Positions 33,313 through 42,795 of a DNA stretch of 64,000 nucleotides are shown here, piece after piece (position 1 is the stretch's first letter; each line of letters begins with the position of its first letter). Below the pieces are notes generated by a model. That model saw nothing but the letters and a program-made list of their open reading frames with translations. It was not told where the DNA came from and ran no database searches. Origin of the DNA: Pseudescherichia sp031998825 (lineage in GTDB: Bacteria > Pseudomonadota > Gammaproteobacteria > Enterobacterales > Enterobacteriaceae); assembly GCF_031998825.1 (NCBI RefSeq), contig NZ_DAMACX010000009.1, positions 1-64,000 of the forward strand, given 5' to 3'. A program made the position numbers and the translations under genes.

Positions 33313-33864
33313 ATGACCAAGCAGCCCGATGACTGGCTCGACGACGTACCCGGTGATGATATCAACGATGAAGATGATGAGATCATCTGGGTCAGTAAAA
33401 GTGAAATTAAGCGCGATGCGGAAGAGTTAAAACGCCTCGGCGCAGAGATGGTAGACTTGGGCAAGAACGCCCTCGACAAGATCCCGCTGGATGACGATCT
33501 GCGCGCCGCCATTGAGCTGGCGCAGCGTATCAAGAAAGAGGGCCGCCGCCGCCAGATGCAGCTGATTGGCAAACTGCTGCGCCAGCGCGATGTCGATCCG
33601 ATCCGCCAGGCGCTGGACAAGCTGAAAAACCGCCATAACCAGCAGGTGGCGTTTTTCCACAAGCTGGAGCACATTCGCGATCGCCTGATCGCCGAGGGTG
33701 ACGACGCGGTGCCGGAGGTGTTAAACCTGTGGCCAAACGCCGATCGCCAGCAGCTGCGTTCGCTGATCCGCAACGCGCAGAAAGAGCGCGACGGCAACAA
33801 GCCGCCGAAGTCCGCGCGTCTGATCTTCCAGTATCTGCGCGAGCTGTCGGAAGCCGAAGAGTAG
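33313..33864 (+). CDS. darP: Ribosome maturation factor DarP (YjgA)
   Basis: A 183-residue highly charged, all-helical protein of the DUF615 family that joins late 50S assembly intermediates. It begins M-T-K-Q-P-D-D-W-L-D-D with an acidic N-terminus, followed by a three-helix bundle rich in R/K and Q. Start at 33313 with AAGGAG seven bases upstream; an open frame back to 33265 is not family-like. Divergent from pmbA. Confidence 0.95.
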   Translation: MTKQPDDWLDDVPGDDINDEDDEIIWVSKSEIKRDAEELKRLGAEMVDLGKNALDKIPLDDDLRAAIELAQRIKKEGRRRQMQLIGKLLRQRDVDPIRQALDKLKNRHNQQVAFFHKLEHIRDRLIAEGDDAVPEVLNLWPNADRQQLRSLIRNAQKERDGNKPPKSARLIFQYLRELSEAEE

Positions 33865-33871
33865 TTTGTAA

Positions 33872-33905
33872 ACGCCGGGTGGCGCTTCGCTTACCCGGCC
33901 TACAA
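33872..33905. repeat. REP-like palindrome between darP and mpl
   Basis: ACGCCGGGTGGCGC and GCTTACCCGGCCTACA form a complete REP stem between convergent genes; it fills nearly the whole gap. Confidence 0.75.
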
Positions 33906-33908
33906 CTG

Positions 33909-35267
33909 CTATTTCTGCGCTAACTTGTCTAATAGCTTCTGGTGGATGCCACCAAAGCCACCGTTGCTCATCACCAGAATGTGATCCCCCGGCTGGGCGG
34001 TTTTCACAATCATATCCGCCAGCGCATCAACATCGCCATGCCAGTGGGCAGGCTGCACGCAGGCCTCTGCCACCTCCGACACCTGCCACGGAATATGCTG
34101 CGGCTGTAACAGGAAGACCTCATCGGCGCGGCCCAGCGACGGCGCCAGATCGTCCTTGCAGAGGCCCATCTTCATGGTATTTGAGCGCGGCTCCAGCACC
34201 GCAATAATGCGTGCCGTGCCGCCGACCTTGCCGCGCAGCGCGGCGAGCGTAGCCAGAATCGCGGTCGGGTGGTGGGCAAAGTCGTCGTAGACGCTGACGC
34301 CGTTGGCGGTGCCGCGCAGCTCCAGGCGGCGGCGGGCGTTCACAAAGGCGCCAAGGGCGTTGGCCGCGTCCGCAGGCGTGACGCCAACGTGGCGGGCAGC
34401 GGCAATCGCCATCAGGCCGTTATGCATGTTGTGCTCGCCGACCAGATCCCACTTCACCTGGCCCACGCGCTCGCCGTCCAGCAATACTTCCCACTCCGAG
34501 GCGTCGGTGGTGAGTTTTTTCGCCTGCCAGTGGCCCTGCTCGCCTACCAGCTCCTGCTCGCTCCAGCAGCCCATCGCCATCACCTGCTTCAGGTTGATGT
34601 CGCTCTCCGGCAGGATGATTTTGCCCTGCCCCGGCACGATGCGCACCAGGTGGTGGAACTGCTTCTGAATCGCCTTCAGGTCGTCGAAGATATCGGCGTG
34701 ATCGAACTCAAGGTTGTTGAGGATCAGCGTGCGCGGCGCGTAGTGCACGAACTTGGAACGCTTATCAAAGAAGGCGCAGTCATACTCGTCGGCCTCAATC
34801 ACAAAGAACGGGCTGTCGCCCAGGCGAGCAGACACATCGAAGTTGCCCGGCACGCCGCCGATCACAAAGCCTGGCTTGTAGCCGCAGGCTTCGAGGATCC
34901 AGGTCGCCATGCCCGCGGTGGTGGTTTTACCGTGGGTACCGGCTACCGCCAGCACCCAGCGGTCGCGCAGGACAAAGTCGTGCAGCCACTGCGGACCGGA
35001 CATATAGGGAATGCTCTTCTCCAGCACCGCCTCAACGCATGGATTTCCCCGCGTCATGGCGTTGCCAATAATCACCAGATCCGGAGCCGGATCGAGCTGG
35101 CTGGCGTCGTAACCCTGAATTAAGGAGATGCCCTGCTTCTCCAGCAGCGTGCTCATCGGCGGATACACATTGGCGTCCGATCCCGTTACTTCATGACCTA
35201 AAGCACGCGCCAGCAGCGCCAGCCCGCCCATGAAGGTTCCACAAATTCCTAAAATATGAATGCGCAT
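33909..35267 (-). CDS. mpl: UDP-MurNAc:L-Ala-gamma-D-Glu-meso-DAP ligase
   Basis: A 452-residue Mur-ligase that reattaches the tripeptide recovered from murein turnover to UDP-MurNAc. Seen: N-terminal nucleotide fold (I-H-I-L-G-I-C-G-T-F-M-G-G), the ATP loop G-T-H-G-K-T-T-T (about 115–122), E-A-D-E-Y-D and the central-domain D-D-F-A-H-H-P. It is the recycling enzyme rather than MurC by length and by the start sequence. Divergent from fbp across 172 bases. Confidence 0.96.
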   Translation of the reverse strand: MRIHILGICGTFMGGLALLARALGHEVTGSDANVYPPMSTLLEKQGISLIQGYDASQLDPAPDLVIIGNAMTRGNPCVEAVLEKSIPYMSGPQWLHDFVLRDRWVLAVAGTHGKTTTAGMATWILEACGYKPGFVIGGVPGNFDVSARLGDSPFFVIEADEYDCAFFDKRSKFVHYAPRTLILNNLEFDHADIFDDLKAIQKQFHHLVRIVPGQGKIILPESDINLKQVMAMGCWSEQELVGEQGHWQAKKLTTDASEWEVLLDGERVGQVKWDLVGEHNMHNGLMAIAAARHVGVTPADAANALGAFVNARRRLELRGTANGVSVYDDFAHHPTAILATLAALRGKVGGTARIIAVLEPRSNTMKMGLCKDDLAPSLGRADEVFLLQPQHIPWQVSEVAEACVQPAHWHGDVDALADMIVKTAQPGDHILVMSNGGFGGIHQKLLDKLAQK

Positions 35268-35439
35268 ACGTCTGTCCTTCTTTTAACTGGCGCTCATATT
35301 ACCCCCATGTCCGGCACAGAGAAATGCATTTAAGCGGAATCTCACTATTGCTGGCGCGATTCACCTGTGCGCATTAATTTAGATCTTTGTTAGTATTGCT
35401 ACAGTCGCTTTACTCCACATTAATTGCAGGGAAAGTGTT

Positions 35440-36438
35440 ATGAAAACGTTAGGTGAATTTATCGTCGAGAAGCAGCATGATTTTTCTCATGCTACCGGGG
35501 AACTGACCTCGCTGCTGTCGGCGATAAAGCTGGGCGCCAAAATCATCCACCGCGATATTAATAAAGCGGGGCTGGTCGATATTCTGGGGGCCAGCGGGGC
35601 CGAAAACGTGCAGGGCGAGGTACAGCAAAAGCTCGATCTGTTCGCGAATGAGAAACTGAAGGCGGCGCTACGCGCGCGGAATATCGTGGCCGGTATCGCT
35701 TCAGAGGAAGAGGACGAGATCGTTGTTTTTGACGGCTACGAGCACGCGAAGTACGTGGTTCTGATGGATCCGCTGGATGGCTCCTCCAACATTGACGTTA
35801 ACGTCTCCGTTGGCACCATCTTCTCTATCTACCACCGCGTCACGCCGGTAGGCACCCCGGTCACCGTGGAAGACTTCCTGCAGCCGGGCAACAAGCAGGT
35901 CGCGGCGGGCTACGTGCTCTACGGCTCCTCGACCATTATGGTCTACACCACCGGCTGCGGCGTGCACGCCTTCACCTACGACCCTTCCCTTGGCGTTTTC
36001 GCCCTCTGCCAGGAGCGCATGCAGTTCCCTGAGCTGGGTAACACCTACTCCATTAACGAAGGCAACTACATCAAGTTCCCGCAGGGCGTGAAGAAGTACC
36101 TTAAGTTCTGCCAGGCAGAAGATAAGATCACGCACCGCCCCTACACCTCGCGCTATATCGGCTCGCTGGTGGCGGACTTCCACCGCAACCTGGTGAAGGG
36201 CGGGATCTACCTCTACCCGAGCACCGCGACCCATCCGGAAGGCAAGCTGCGTCTGCTGTACGAGTGCAACCCGATGGCCTTCCTGGCCGAGCAGGCGGGC
36301 GGCAAAGCAAGCGACGGTAAAGAGCGCATTCTGGATATCATTCCGGAGTCGCTGCACCAGCGCCGTCCGTTCTTCGTCGGTACCAAAGCGATGGTTGAGG
36401 ACGTAGAGCGCTTTATGCACGAATTCCCGGACGCATAA
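35440..36438 (+). CDS. fbp: Fructose-1,6-bisphosphatase class I
   Basis: A 332-residue gluconeogenic enzyme hydrolysing fructose 1,6-bisphosphate to fructose 6-phosphate, with AMP inhibition. Metal-binding E-E-x-D near residue 88–91 and D110-P-L-D113-G-S-S are visible, as is the C-terminal substrate loop. Length equals E. coli Fbp. It is convergent with the chemoreceptor gene, with a hairpin in the 44-base gap. Confidence 0.97.
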   Translation: MKTLGEFIVEKQHDFSHATGELTSLLSAIKLGAKIIHRDINKAGLVDILGASGAENVQGEVQQKLDLFANEKLKAALRARNIVAGIASEEEDEIVVFDGYEHAKYVVLMDPLDGSSNIDVNVSVGTIFSIYHRVTPVGTPVTVEDFLQPGNKQVAAGYVLYGSSTIMVYTTGCGVHAFTYDPSLGVFALCQERMQFPELGNTYSINEGNYIKFPQGVKKYLKFCQAEDKITHRPYTSRYIGSLVADFHRNLVKGGIYLYPSTATHPEGKLRLLYECNPMAFLAEQAGGKASDGKERILDIIPESLHQRRPFFVGTKAMVEDVERFMHEFPDA

Positions 36439-36451
36439 AACGCCGTTACGC

Positions 36452-36475
36452 TACCCTCTCCGCCTGGAGAGGGTA
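36452..36475. terminator. Shared hairpin between fbp and the chemoreceptor gene
   Basis: TACCCTCTCC and GGAGAGGGTA form a perfect ten-base stem with GCCT loop between two convergent stop codons. There is no T-run on either side, so it probably acts mainly as an RNA-stabilising or weak bidirectional end. Confidence 0.5.
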
Positions 36476-36482
36476 AGTTGCG

Positions 36483-38048
36483 TTAGCCCGCGGCCTGCAG
36501 ACGAAACGAAGCCATGGCGGCTAACAGTTCGCGGGACTGCTGTTCCAGCGAATGGGTCGCAGCAGAGGACTGCTGCACCAGCGCCGCATTCTGCTGGGCG
36601 GTCTCATCCATCTGGTTCACTGCAATATTCACCTGCTCAATGCCCCGGCTCTGCTCGTGGGACGCGTTAGCAATCTCCCGCATTAGCTTCGTCATGCGCG
36701 TCACTTCGCTGGCGATCTCGTCCATCGTCTCGCCGGCCTGCATCGCCAGATTGCTGCCCTCGCCAACGTGAGTCTGTGAGTCGGTAATCAGGGTACGGAT
36801 CTCTTTTGCCGCATCGGCGCTGCGGCTCGCCAGGTTACGCACCTCGCCCGCGACTACGGCAAAGCCACGTCCCTGCTCTCCCGCCCGCGCCGCTTCTACC
36901 GAGGCGTTGAGGGCCAGGATATTGGTCTGGAAGGCGATACCGTCGATCACGCTAAGAATATCGGCGATGCGTGCCGAACTGCCGGAGATGTCCTGCATCT
37001 TCTCAATCACATAGCAGACCATTTCGCTGCCGCGGTCGGCGGTGTCAGAGACCGTCTTCGCCAGCTGGTGTGCCTGCTCGGCGTTGGCGGCGTTCTGCTT
37101 CACCGTGGCGGTGATCTGCTCCATGCTGGCGGCAGTCTGCTCAAGGGAGGAGGCGGTGGACTCAGTGCGCTGGGCCAGATCGACGTTGCCTGCGGTCAGC
37201 TCCCGGCTGCCGGTATCGATCTGGGCGCTGGCGTCGCGAACGCGGGTTACCGAACTCACCAGCGCGTGGCGCATGTTCTCAATCGCAGCGTTAAGGCGGG
37301 AGAACTCCTTGCTGGCAGCATCGGCCTGGGTGGGCGTCAGGTTACCCGCCGCCACCTGCTCCAGCTGCTGAATAGAGACATCCAGCGGCTTGAGCAGCAT
37401 ATGGCGCAGCGCCAGCCACGCCAGCACAATCATCCCGGCGGTCACCAGCGCGGCAATGACGATAAGCGCCATCACCCGTTTTTTACTCGTCTGCACCGCG
37501 TCCACTTCCGCCTTGCCGCGCGCTTCGCCCCACGTCAGGAACGCCTGCATATCGTTATCAAACTGGCGCGATACCGGCACCAGCTGATTCTCCAGCAGGG
37601 AGTAGTAGTCATCCGCGCTCTGCTGGTTGAGCGCCGTCAGCATCGGAACGATGCCCTGGGTATTGTAGGCCTGGTAGCTTTTGGCCACCGCCGCCAGCAG
37701 GGCCTGACCGCTCTTGTCCTCAACGCCAGCGTCGATGGTCGCCTGCAACCCTTTCTGGGCCTGCGCGACCTCGCTATTGATATTTTTTACCGACTTGCCC
37801 GCGTCGTCTAACAGCCCGACCTCCATCATGCGCACCGCCTGCCCGGCCTCGTTGCGCGCGCGTAGGATCAGGGTATAGCCCTCGTTGAGGCGCGCCATCT
37901 GCTCACCCTGAAGGTGATTAATACGCTGTAGCGAGGAGGAGCTTTGGCTCAGGGCATAAATACCCATGCCGCTGACCAGAAGGAGGAGTAACGTCATGAC
38001 GGCCAGCAGAGAGAGCAGGCCTGTGCGAATCGAAAGCGTTCTAAGCAT
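36483..38048 (-). CDS. Methyl-accepting chemotaxis protein
   Basis: A 521-residue transmembrane receptor. TM1 (about 10–32) and TM2 (about 190–213) bracket a periplasmic four-helix TarH-type sensor domain; then comes HAMP (about 213–268) and the long signalling hairpin with the tip G-I-A-F-Q-T-N-I-L-A-L-N-A-S-V-E-A-A-R-A-G-E (about 368–389) that contacts CheA and CheW. The C-terminus ends F-R-L-Q-A-A-G and lacks the NWETF-type pentapeptide that binds CheR/CheB, so it probably depends on other receptors for methylation. Ligand unknown. It lies downstream of the galactofuranose transporter genes, same strand, 109 bases away. Confidence 0.92.
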   Translation of the reverse strand: MLRTLSIRTGLLSLLAVMTLLLLLVSGMGIYALSQSSSSLQRINHLQGEQMARLNEGYTLILRARNEAGQAVRMMEVGLLDDAGKSVKNINSEVAQAQKGLQATIDAGVEDKSGQALLAAVAKSYQAYNTQGIVPMLTALNQQSADDYYSLLENQLVPVSRQFDNDMQAFLTWGEARGKAEVDAVQTSKKRVMALIVIAALVTAGMIVLAWLALRHMLLKPLDVSIQQLEQVAAGNLTPTQADAASKEFSRLNAAIENMRHALVSSVTRVRDASAQIDTGSRELTAGNVDLAQRTESTASSLEQTAASMEQITATVKQNAANAEQAHQLAKTVSDTADRGSEMVCYVIEKMQDISGSSARIADILSVIDGIAFQTNILALNASVEAARAGEQGRGFAVVAGEVRNLASRSADAAKEIRTLITDSQTHVGEGSNLAMQAGETMDEIASEVTRMTKLMREIANASHEQSRGIEQVNIAVNQMDETAQQNAALVQQSSAATHSLEQQSRELLAAMASFRLQAAG

Positions 38049-38157
38049 GATGGCGATCCCGGTAGCAGAGAGACTTCGTAGCGTGAATAGTGCTGATTCG
38101 AACAGTTATCGACCGCTACCGGGAAAGCTTTAGCTATTTTTTAACCATATCAAAAAG

Positions 38158-39159
38158 TTATGGCTTCGTTGCCGGAATGCTCACCCGCGTTACCGGAGAG
38201 TTCTGGCGGTTCTCCCACAGCACCGTCAGGCCGCGTTGCAGGGCAATAAAGATAAACAGCAGAATGCCGATGGCGATTTTAGTCCACCATGAGCTGAGCG
38301 TGCCGTCGAAGTTAATGTAGGTCTGGATCAGTCCCTGGATCGCCACGCCAAACAGCGTGCCTAATACGGTGCCCACGCCGCCGCTGAGCAGGGTGCCGCC
38401 AATCACCACCGAGGCGATGGCGTCCAGCTCTACCCCTACCCCCGCGAGGGCATAGCCCGCCTGGGTGTAGATGGAGAAGACGATCCCCGCCAGCGTCGCC
38501 AGTCCGGTAGAGAGCATATAGATACGAATTGTGGTGCTGCGGGTGGAGATGCCCATCAGGTTGGCCGAGGTGGCGCTGCCGCCGATGGCATAGACCTGGT
38601 TACCAAAGCGCGTGCGGTGGGCGAGGAAGATACCTATCACCACCACGGCCAGCATCAGCAGCCCCATCGCGCTCAGGCGACCGCCGCCGGGAATTTTCCA
38701 CGCCAGGCTGGAGAGAGTGTCGTAGATCGGGTGGTTAATCGGAATCGACTCCTCAGAGACCAGGTAGCTGACGCCGCGCAGGAAGAACATGCCGGCGAGA
38801 GTGATGATAAACGCCGGGATCTTCAGGGCGTCGATCAGCAGGCCCATAAAGGCACCGAAGGCGCAGCCCATCACCAGCACCAGCGGGAAGGCCAGCAGGG
38901 GCGAGATCCCCCAGAAGCCGATTGCCTTTGCCAGAAAGACGCCGGTAAAGGCGATCACCGACCCCACCGACAGGTCGATGCCGCCGGAGAGGATCACAAA
39001 GGTCATGCCGACAGCGATGATCCCCAGAAAGGCGTTATCGGTCAGAATATTGCAGATGACCCGCGTCGAGGCAAAGCCGGGGAACTGGGTCAGGCAGTAG
39101 AGATAGCCGAGAACGAACACGCCGAGCGTGATCATTAGCGGCAGGTTACGTTTTATCAT
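38158..39159 (-). CDS. yjfF: Galactofuranose ABC transporter permease YjfF
   Basis: A 333-residue inner-membrane permease of the sugar (RbsC-like) family with eight to ten hydrophobic segments and the conserved G-G-I-D-L-S-V-G and G-G-x-x-x-x-G-G loops. It pairs with YtfT around the YtfR ATPase. Start placed at the ATG at 39159, eight bases after GAGGAG; a GTG six bases earlier is in frame. Its start overlaps the end of ytfT by 14 bases, showing translational coupling. Confidence 0.94.
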   Translation of the reverse strand: MIKRNLPLMITLGVFVLGYLYCLTQFPGFASTRVICNILTDNAFLGIIAVGMTFVILSGGIDLSVGSVIAFTGVFLAKAIGFWGISPLLAFPLVLVMGCAFGAFMGLLIDALKIPAFIITLAGMFFLRGVSYLVSEESIPINHPIYDTLSSLAWKIPGGGRLSAMGLLMLAVVVIGIFLAHRTRFGNQVYAIGGSATSANLMGISTRSTTIRIYMLSTGLATLAGIVFSIYTQAGYALAGVGVELDAIASVVIGGTLLSGGVGTVLGTLFGVAIQGLIQTYINFDGTLSSWWTKIAIGILLFIFIALQRGLTVLWENRQNSPVTRVSIPATKP

Positions 39160-40171
39160 GACCACGGCTCCTCTTAATCAGGTCGATAAAGCGCGGCGAC
39201 TGTACAATCAGTACGCACATCACGACGACGGCCTTCACGACCTGGTTCAGCTCCGGCGGGAAGCCTGACAGCAGGATCCCGGTATTCATCCCCTGGATAA
39301 TTAGCGCCCCTACCACCGACAGCAGCAGGTTGAAGCGTCCGCCCATCAGCGATGCACCGCCGATCACTACCGCGAGGATGGCGTCCAGCTCCAGCCACAG
39401 CCCGGCGTTGTTGGCATCTGCCCCGCGGATATCCGCCGTAACGATAATGCCCGCAATGGCGGCACAGATGCCGCTCAGCACGTAGGTCAGCATTACCACT
39501 ACCCGGGTATTCACCCCGGCGTTTTTCGCCGCACGAATGTTGATCCCCACCGCTTCGATAAACATGCCCAGCGCCGTCTTGCGGGTAAAGAGCCAGAAAA
39601 CAACCAGCGTTATTAGGGCGATCATCACCGGCGTCGGGAAGAGCAGCAGCGAACCGCTGCCGAGCCAGGAGAGACTGGGCGCGTTGAAGGTGACGATCTG
39701 CCCGGAGGTGATCAGCTGCGCCACCCCGCGCCCGGCAACCATCAATATCAGCGTGGCAACGAAGGGCTGGATCTTGAGAATGGCCACCAGCACGCCGTTC
39801 CACAGCCCGGCCAGCACGCCGCTGCCAAGCGCCGCCAGCAGCACAATCGGCAGGCTGTGACCGGCCACGGTCATCGAGGCCGCCGTCGCCCCGGCAATGG
39901 CCATAATGGCCCCCACGGAGAGATCGATCCCGCCGGTGGCGATCACCAGCGTCATGCCGATCGCCAGCAGCGCGACCGGTGCGGCACGGTTAAGAATGTC
40001 GATGGGGCTGCCGAACAGCCGCCCATCCTGCAGAACGATCTGGAAAAAATGCGGCGCAACCAGGCTGTCAGCCACCAGCACCAGGATTAGCGCAAGCAGC
40101 TGCGGCATACCCATCGGCCAGCTTATGCGCCGCTTCGGCTGGCCGGTTTGCGGAAGGGAACGGGGCATCAC
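39146..40171 (-). CDS. ytfT: Galactofuranose ABC transporter permease YtfT
   Basis: A 341-residue permease, same length as E. coli YtfT, with the family loops G-G-I-D-L-S-V-G (about 80–87) and G-G-A-S-L-M-G-G-R-F-N (about 272–282). It has many membrane helices and a basic, cytoplasmic N-terminus. It starts ten bases after ytfR and overlaps yjfF. The transporter imports the furanose form of galactose. Confidence 0.95.
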   Translation of the reverse strand: MMPRSLPQTGQPKRRISWPMGMPQLLALILVLVADSLVAPHFFQIVLQDGRLFGSPIDILNRAAPVALLAIGMTLVIATGGIDLSVGAIMAIAGATAASMTVAGHSLPIVLLAALGSGVLAGLWNGVLVAILKIQPFVATLILMVAGRGVAQLITSGQIVTFNAPSLSWLGSGSLLLFPTPVMIALITLVVFWLFTRKTALGMFIEAVGINIRAAKNAGVNTRVVVMLTYVLSGICAAIAGIIVTADIRGADANNAGLWLELDAILAVVIGGASLMGGRFNLLLSVVGALIIQGMNTGILLSGFPPELNQVVKAVVVMCVLIVQSPRFIDLIKRSRGHDKT

Positions 40172-40181
40172 ACTCTACTCC

Positions 40182-41684
40182 TTATGCCGCAATGGCATTC
40201 ATGATTGCCGGAACCGACAGCTCCGCGAGCGGGATCTCTGCCACCTGCTTGCGGTCGCGCATGATGATCACCCGATCGGCATAGCCGACCAGCTCCTCCA
40301 GCTCGGAGGAGATCACCAGCAGCGCTAAGCCGTCGGCGCACAGGGTTTCGATAAGCCGGATGATTTCGGCATGCGCCCCTACGTCGATGCCACGTGTCGG
40401 CTCGTCGAGGATCAGGAACTGGGGTTTGGTCAGCAGCCAGCGGGAGAGCAACACCTTCTGCTGGTTGCCGCCGGAGAGAAACTCAATCGGTTGCTCGGCG
40501 CTGGGGGTGCGAATACCCAGCTGGCGAATAAAGCGCTCGGCGATCTCGTTCTGCTCCCGGCGAGGAATAGGCCGCAGCCAGCCGCGCTGGGCCTGCAGAG
40601 CGAGAACGATATTCTCCCGCACCGAGGCCGCGGCGATAATGCCGTCGGTTTTGCGATCCTCCGGACAGAAGCCGATCCCCAGGCATGACGCCTGATGCGG
40701 CGAACGCAGCGTCTGCGGCTTGCCTTTGATTGTGGCGCTACCGCTGTCGGCGGGCCTGATGCCGAAGATCACCTCCGCGGTTTCGGTCCGCCCGGAGCCT
40801 AACAGCCCGGCGAGGCCAACGATCTCACCGGGACGCACTTCGAAGCTAAAGGGCGCAATAGTTCCCTTCTTACCAAAGTCAGTAAAGGCGGCCACCGGCT
40901 TGTCGCTGAGCAGCGTCCGGCCCGCCCGTTGCAGGGCGTTGGTCTCCAGCTCGCGCCCCAGCATCATTTTTACCAGCTCAATCTGTGGCAGCTCGCGGGT
41001 CTCCCGGCAGCCAACAAAGCCGCCGTTGCGCAGGACGGTGATGCGATCGCTCACCTCATACACCTGATCGAGAAAGTGGGTGACGAAGATCAGGCTTACC
41101 CCTTGAGCGCGCAGCTGGCGCATCAGGGTGAAGAGCATCGCCACCTCCTGGGTGTCGAGGCTGGCGGTAGGCTCGTCGAGGATCAACACCTTCGCCGAGA
41201 GGTCGATAGCCCGACAGATGGCGACGATCTGCTGCATCGCCACCGAAAAGCGGTTCAGCGGCTCGCGCACGTCGAGGGAGAAGCCATAGGAGGCCATTAG
41301 CGCCGTAGCGCGCCGCTCCATCTCTTTACGTTGCAAAAAGCCAAAGCGCCGTGGTTCACGACCGATGAACAGGTTATCCGCCACCGACATGTTCGGCAGC
41401 AGGTTAACCTCCTGATAGACCGTCCCGATGCCCAACTGCTGGGCATGGGCGGTATTTTTAGGCGAGATCTCCTGCCCTTCGAGGCGGATAACGCCGCGAT
41501 CGGCATGATAGACGCCGGTCAGCGCCTTGATGAGCGTCGATTTACCGGCCCCGTTTTCTCCGAGGAGGGCCATAATTTCGCCCCGGCGCAGGCTGAAGTT
41601 GACGTTATCAAGCGCCTTTACGCCGGGGAAAAATTTACTTAATCCCTCGGTAGCAAGAATTTCCTGGTGTTGGTCGGTGGTCAT
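40182..41684 (-). CDS. ytfR: Galactofuranose ABC transporter ATPase YtfR
   Basis: A 500-residue double ATPase of the RbsA/MglA class. The first half has Walker A G-E-N-G-A-G-K-S-T (about 41–49) and Walker B L-I-L-D-E-P-T-A; the second half has the degenerate G-L-L-G-S-G-R-T-E loop and signature F-L-S-G-G-N-Q-Q-K with L-I-L-D-E-P-T-R-G. This asymmetry is normal for sugar importers. It lies after a BIME that separates it from ytfQ. Confidence 0.95.
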   Translation of the reverse strand: MTTDQHQEILATEGLSKFFPGVKALDNVNFSLRRGEIMALLGENGAGKSTLIKALTGVYHADRGVIRLEGQEISPKNTAHAQQLGIGTVYQEVNLLPNMSVADNLFIGREPRRFGFLQRKEMERRATALMASYGFSLDVREPLNRFSVAMQQIVAICRAIDLSAKVLILDEPTASLDTQEVAMLFTLMRQLRAQGVSLIFVTHFLDQVYEVSDRITVLRNGGFVGCRETRELPQIELVKMMLGRELETNALQRAGRTLLSDKPVAAFTDFGKKGTIAPFSFEVRPGEIVGLAGLLGSGRTETAEVIFGIRPADSGSATIKGKPQTLRSPHQASCLGIGFCPEDRKTDGIIAAASVRENIVLALQAQRGWLRPIPRREQNEIAERFIRQLGIRTPSAEQPIEFLSGGNQQKVLLSRWLLTKPQFLILDEPTRGIDVGAHAEIIRLIETLCADGLALLVISSELEELVGYADRVIIMRDRKQVAEIPLAELSVPAIMNAIAA

Positions 41685-41730
41685 GATGGCCTCCCCGAAA
41701 CGAACCTGATACGTGATGCCACAGCATCCT

Positions 41731-41803
41731 GTAGGCCGGATAAGACGCCTGCGTCGCCATCCGGCGCGGCATTGCCTGATGGCGCTACGCTTATCAGGCC
41801 TAC
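41731..41803. repeat. Paired REP (BIME) between ytfQ and ytfR
   Basis: Two REP units in opposite orientation: GTAGGCCGGATAAGACGCC to CATCCGGC, then TGATGGCGCTACGCTTATCA to GGCCTAC. As in malE–malF, such an element after the binding-protein gene is expected to stabilise the upstream mRNA and lower expression of the membrane genes. Confidence 0.9.
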
Positions 41804-41838
41804 AAAACCATGTTTACCATGGCCCATGACGCTCAGGC

Positions 41839-42795
41839 TCAGTAACCCATATTTTTCTTCTTCTCGAGCTCTTCTTTCGCCGTATCCGGCAGGTAGAGCG
41901 TCGATTTGGTCATGGTCATTTTTTCAGGCTGGGTGCCATCTTTTTTGAATTTCTCCAGCGCATCAAACGCCGGGCCAGCCATATTTGGCGTCAGCTCGAC
42001 GCTGGCGTTGGCTTCACCGTCAATCATCGCTTTGAAAATATCCGGTACGCCGTCAATGGAGCCGGTCAGAATATCTTTGCCTGGCTTCAGACCCGCCTCT
42101 TTAATGGCCTGAATGGCACCGATCACCATATCGTCGTTATGGGCGTAAACCATGCAGATGTTCTTGCCGTTGTTCTCGGCTTTAATAAAGCTCTCCATGA
42201 CTTCCTTACCTTTGCTGCGGGTAAAGTCGCCGGACTGGGAGCGAATAATTTTAATGTTAGGTGCTTTGGCGATGGCGTCAGCGAACCCTTTTTTACGGTC
42301 AATCGCCACGCTCGCCCCTACCGTGCCCTGCAACTCAACGACGTTACACTGCTTATCGCCAACGGTTTTAATCAGCCACTCACCAATCAGCTGGCCCTCG
42401 AGCACGTTGTTGGCGGTAACGGTGGTCATATAGAGCGACTTATCTTTCACATCAATGGAACGGTCGAGGAGGATCACCGGGATCTCCGCGTCTTTGGCCT
42501 CTTTCAGCACCGGCTCCCAGCCGGTCGCCACTACGGGAGCAATAAAGATGGCATCCACCCCCTGGGCGATGAAGGAGCGCACCGCCTTGATCTGGTTCTC
42601 CTGTTTTTGCTGACCATCGGCGACTTTCAGCGTAATGCCGCGTTTTTCGGCTTCGCTTTTCGCGACGTTGGTTTCAGCGGCACGCCAGCCGGACTCGGAG
42701 CCGACCTGCGAAAAACCGACGGTTAATGGGGCTGCCATTGCCATAGACGACATGGCTGCTGAGACTGCTGTGACCAGAAGTAAGCGCTTCCACAT
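41839..42795 (-). CDS. ytfQ: Galactofuranose-binding periplasmic protein YtfQ
   Basis: A 318-residue solute-binding protein of the RbsB type. Signal peptide 1–21 (cleavage after A-M-A) is followed by the two-lobed periplasmic binding fold starting P-L-T-V-G-F-S-Q-V-G. Conserved sugar-contact patterns (I-L-L-D-R, A-H-N-D-D-M, S-I-D-G-V-P-D) are present. First gene of the operon; a 19-base palindrome lies 73 bases upstream of the start. Confidence 0.95.
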   Translation of the reverse strand: MWKRLLLVTAVSAAMSSMAMAAPLTVGFSQVGSESGWRAAETNVAKSEAEKRGITLKVADGQQKQENQIKAVRSFIAQGVDAIFIAPVVATGWEPVLKEAKDAEIPVILLDRSIDVKDKSLYMTTVTANNVLEGQLIGEWLIKTVGDKQCNVVELQGTVGASVAIDRKKGFADAIAKAPNIKIIRSQSGDFTRSKGKEVMESFIKAENNGKNICMVYAHNDDMVIGAIQAIKEAGLKPGKDILTGSIDGVPDIFKAMIDGEANASVELTPNMAGPAFDALEKFKKDGTQPEKMTMTKSTLYLPDTAKEELEKKKNMGY

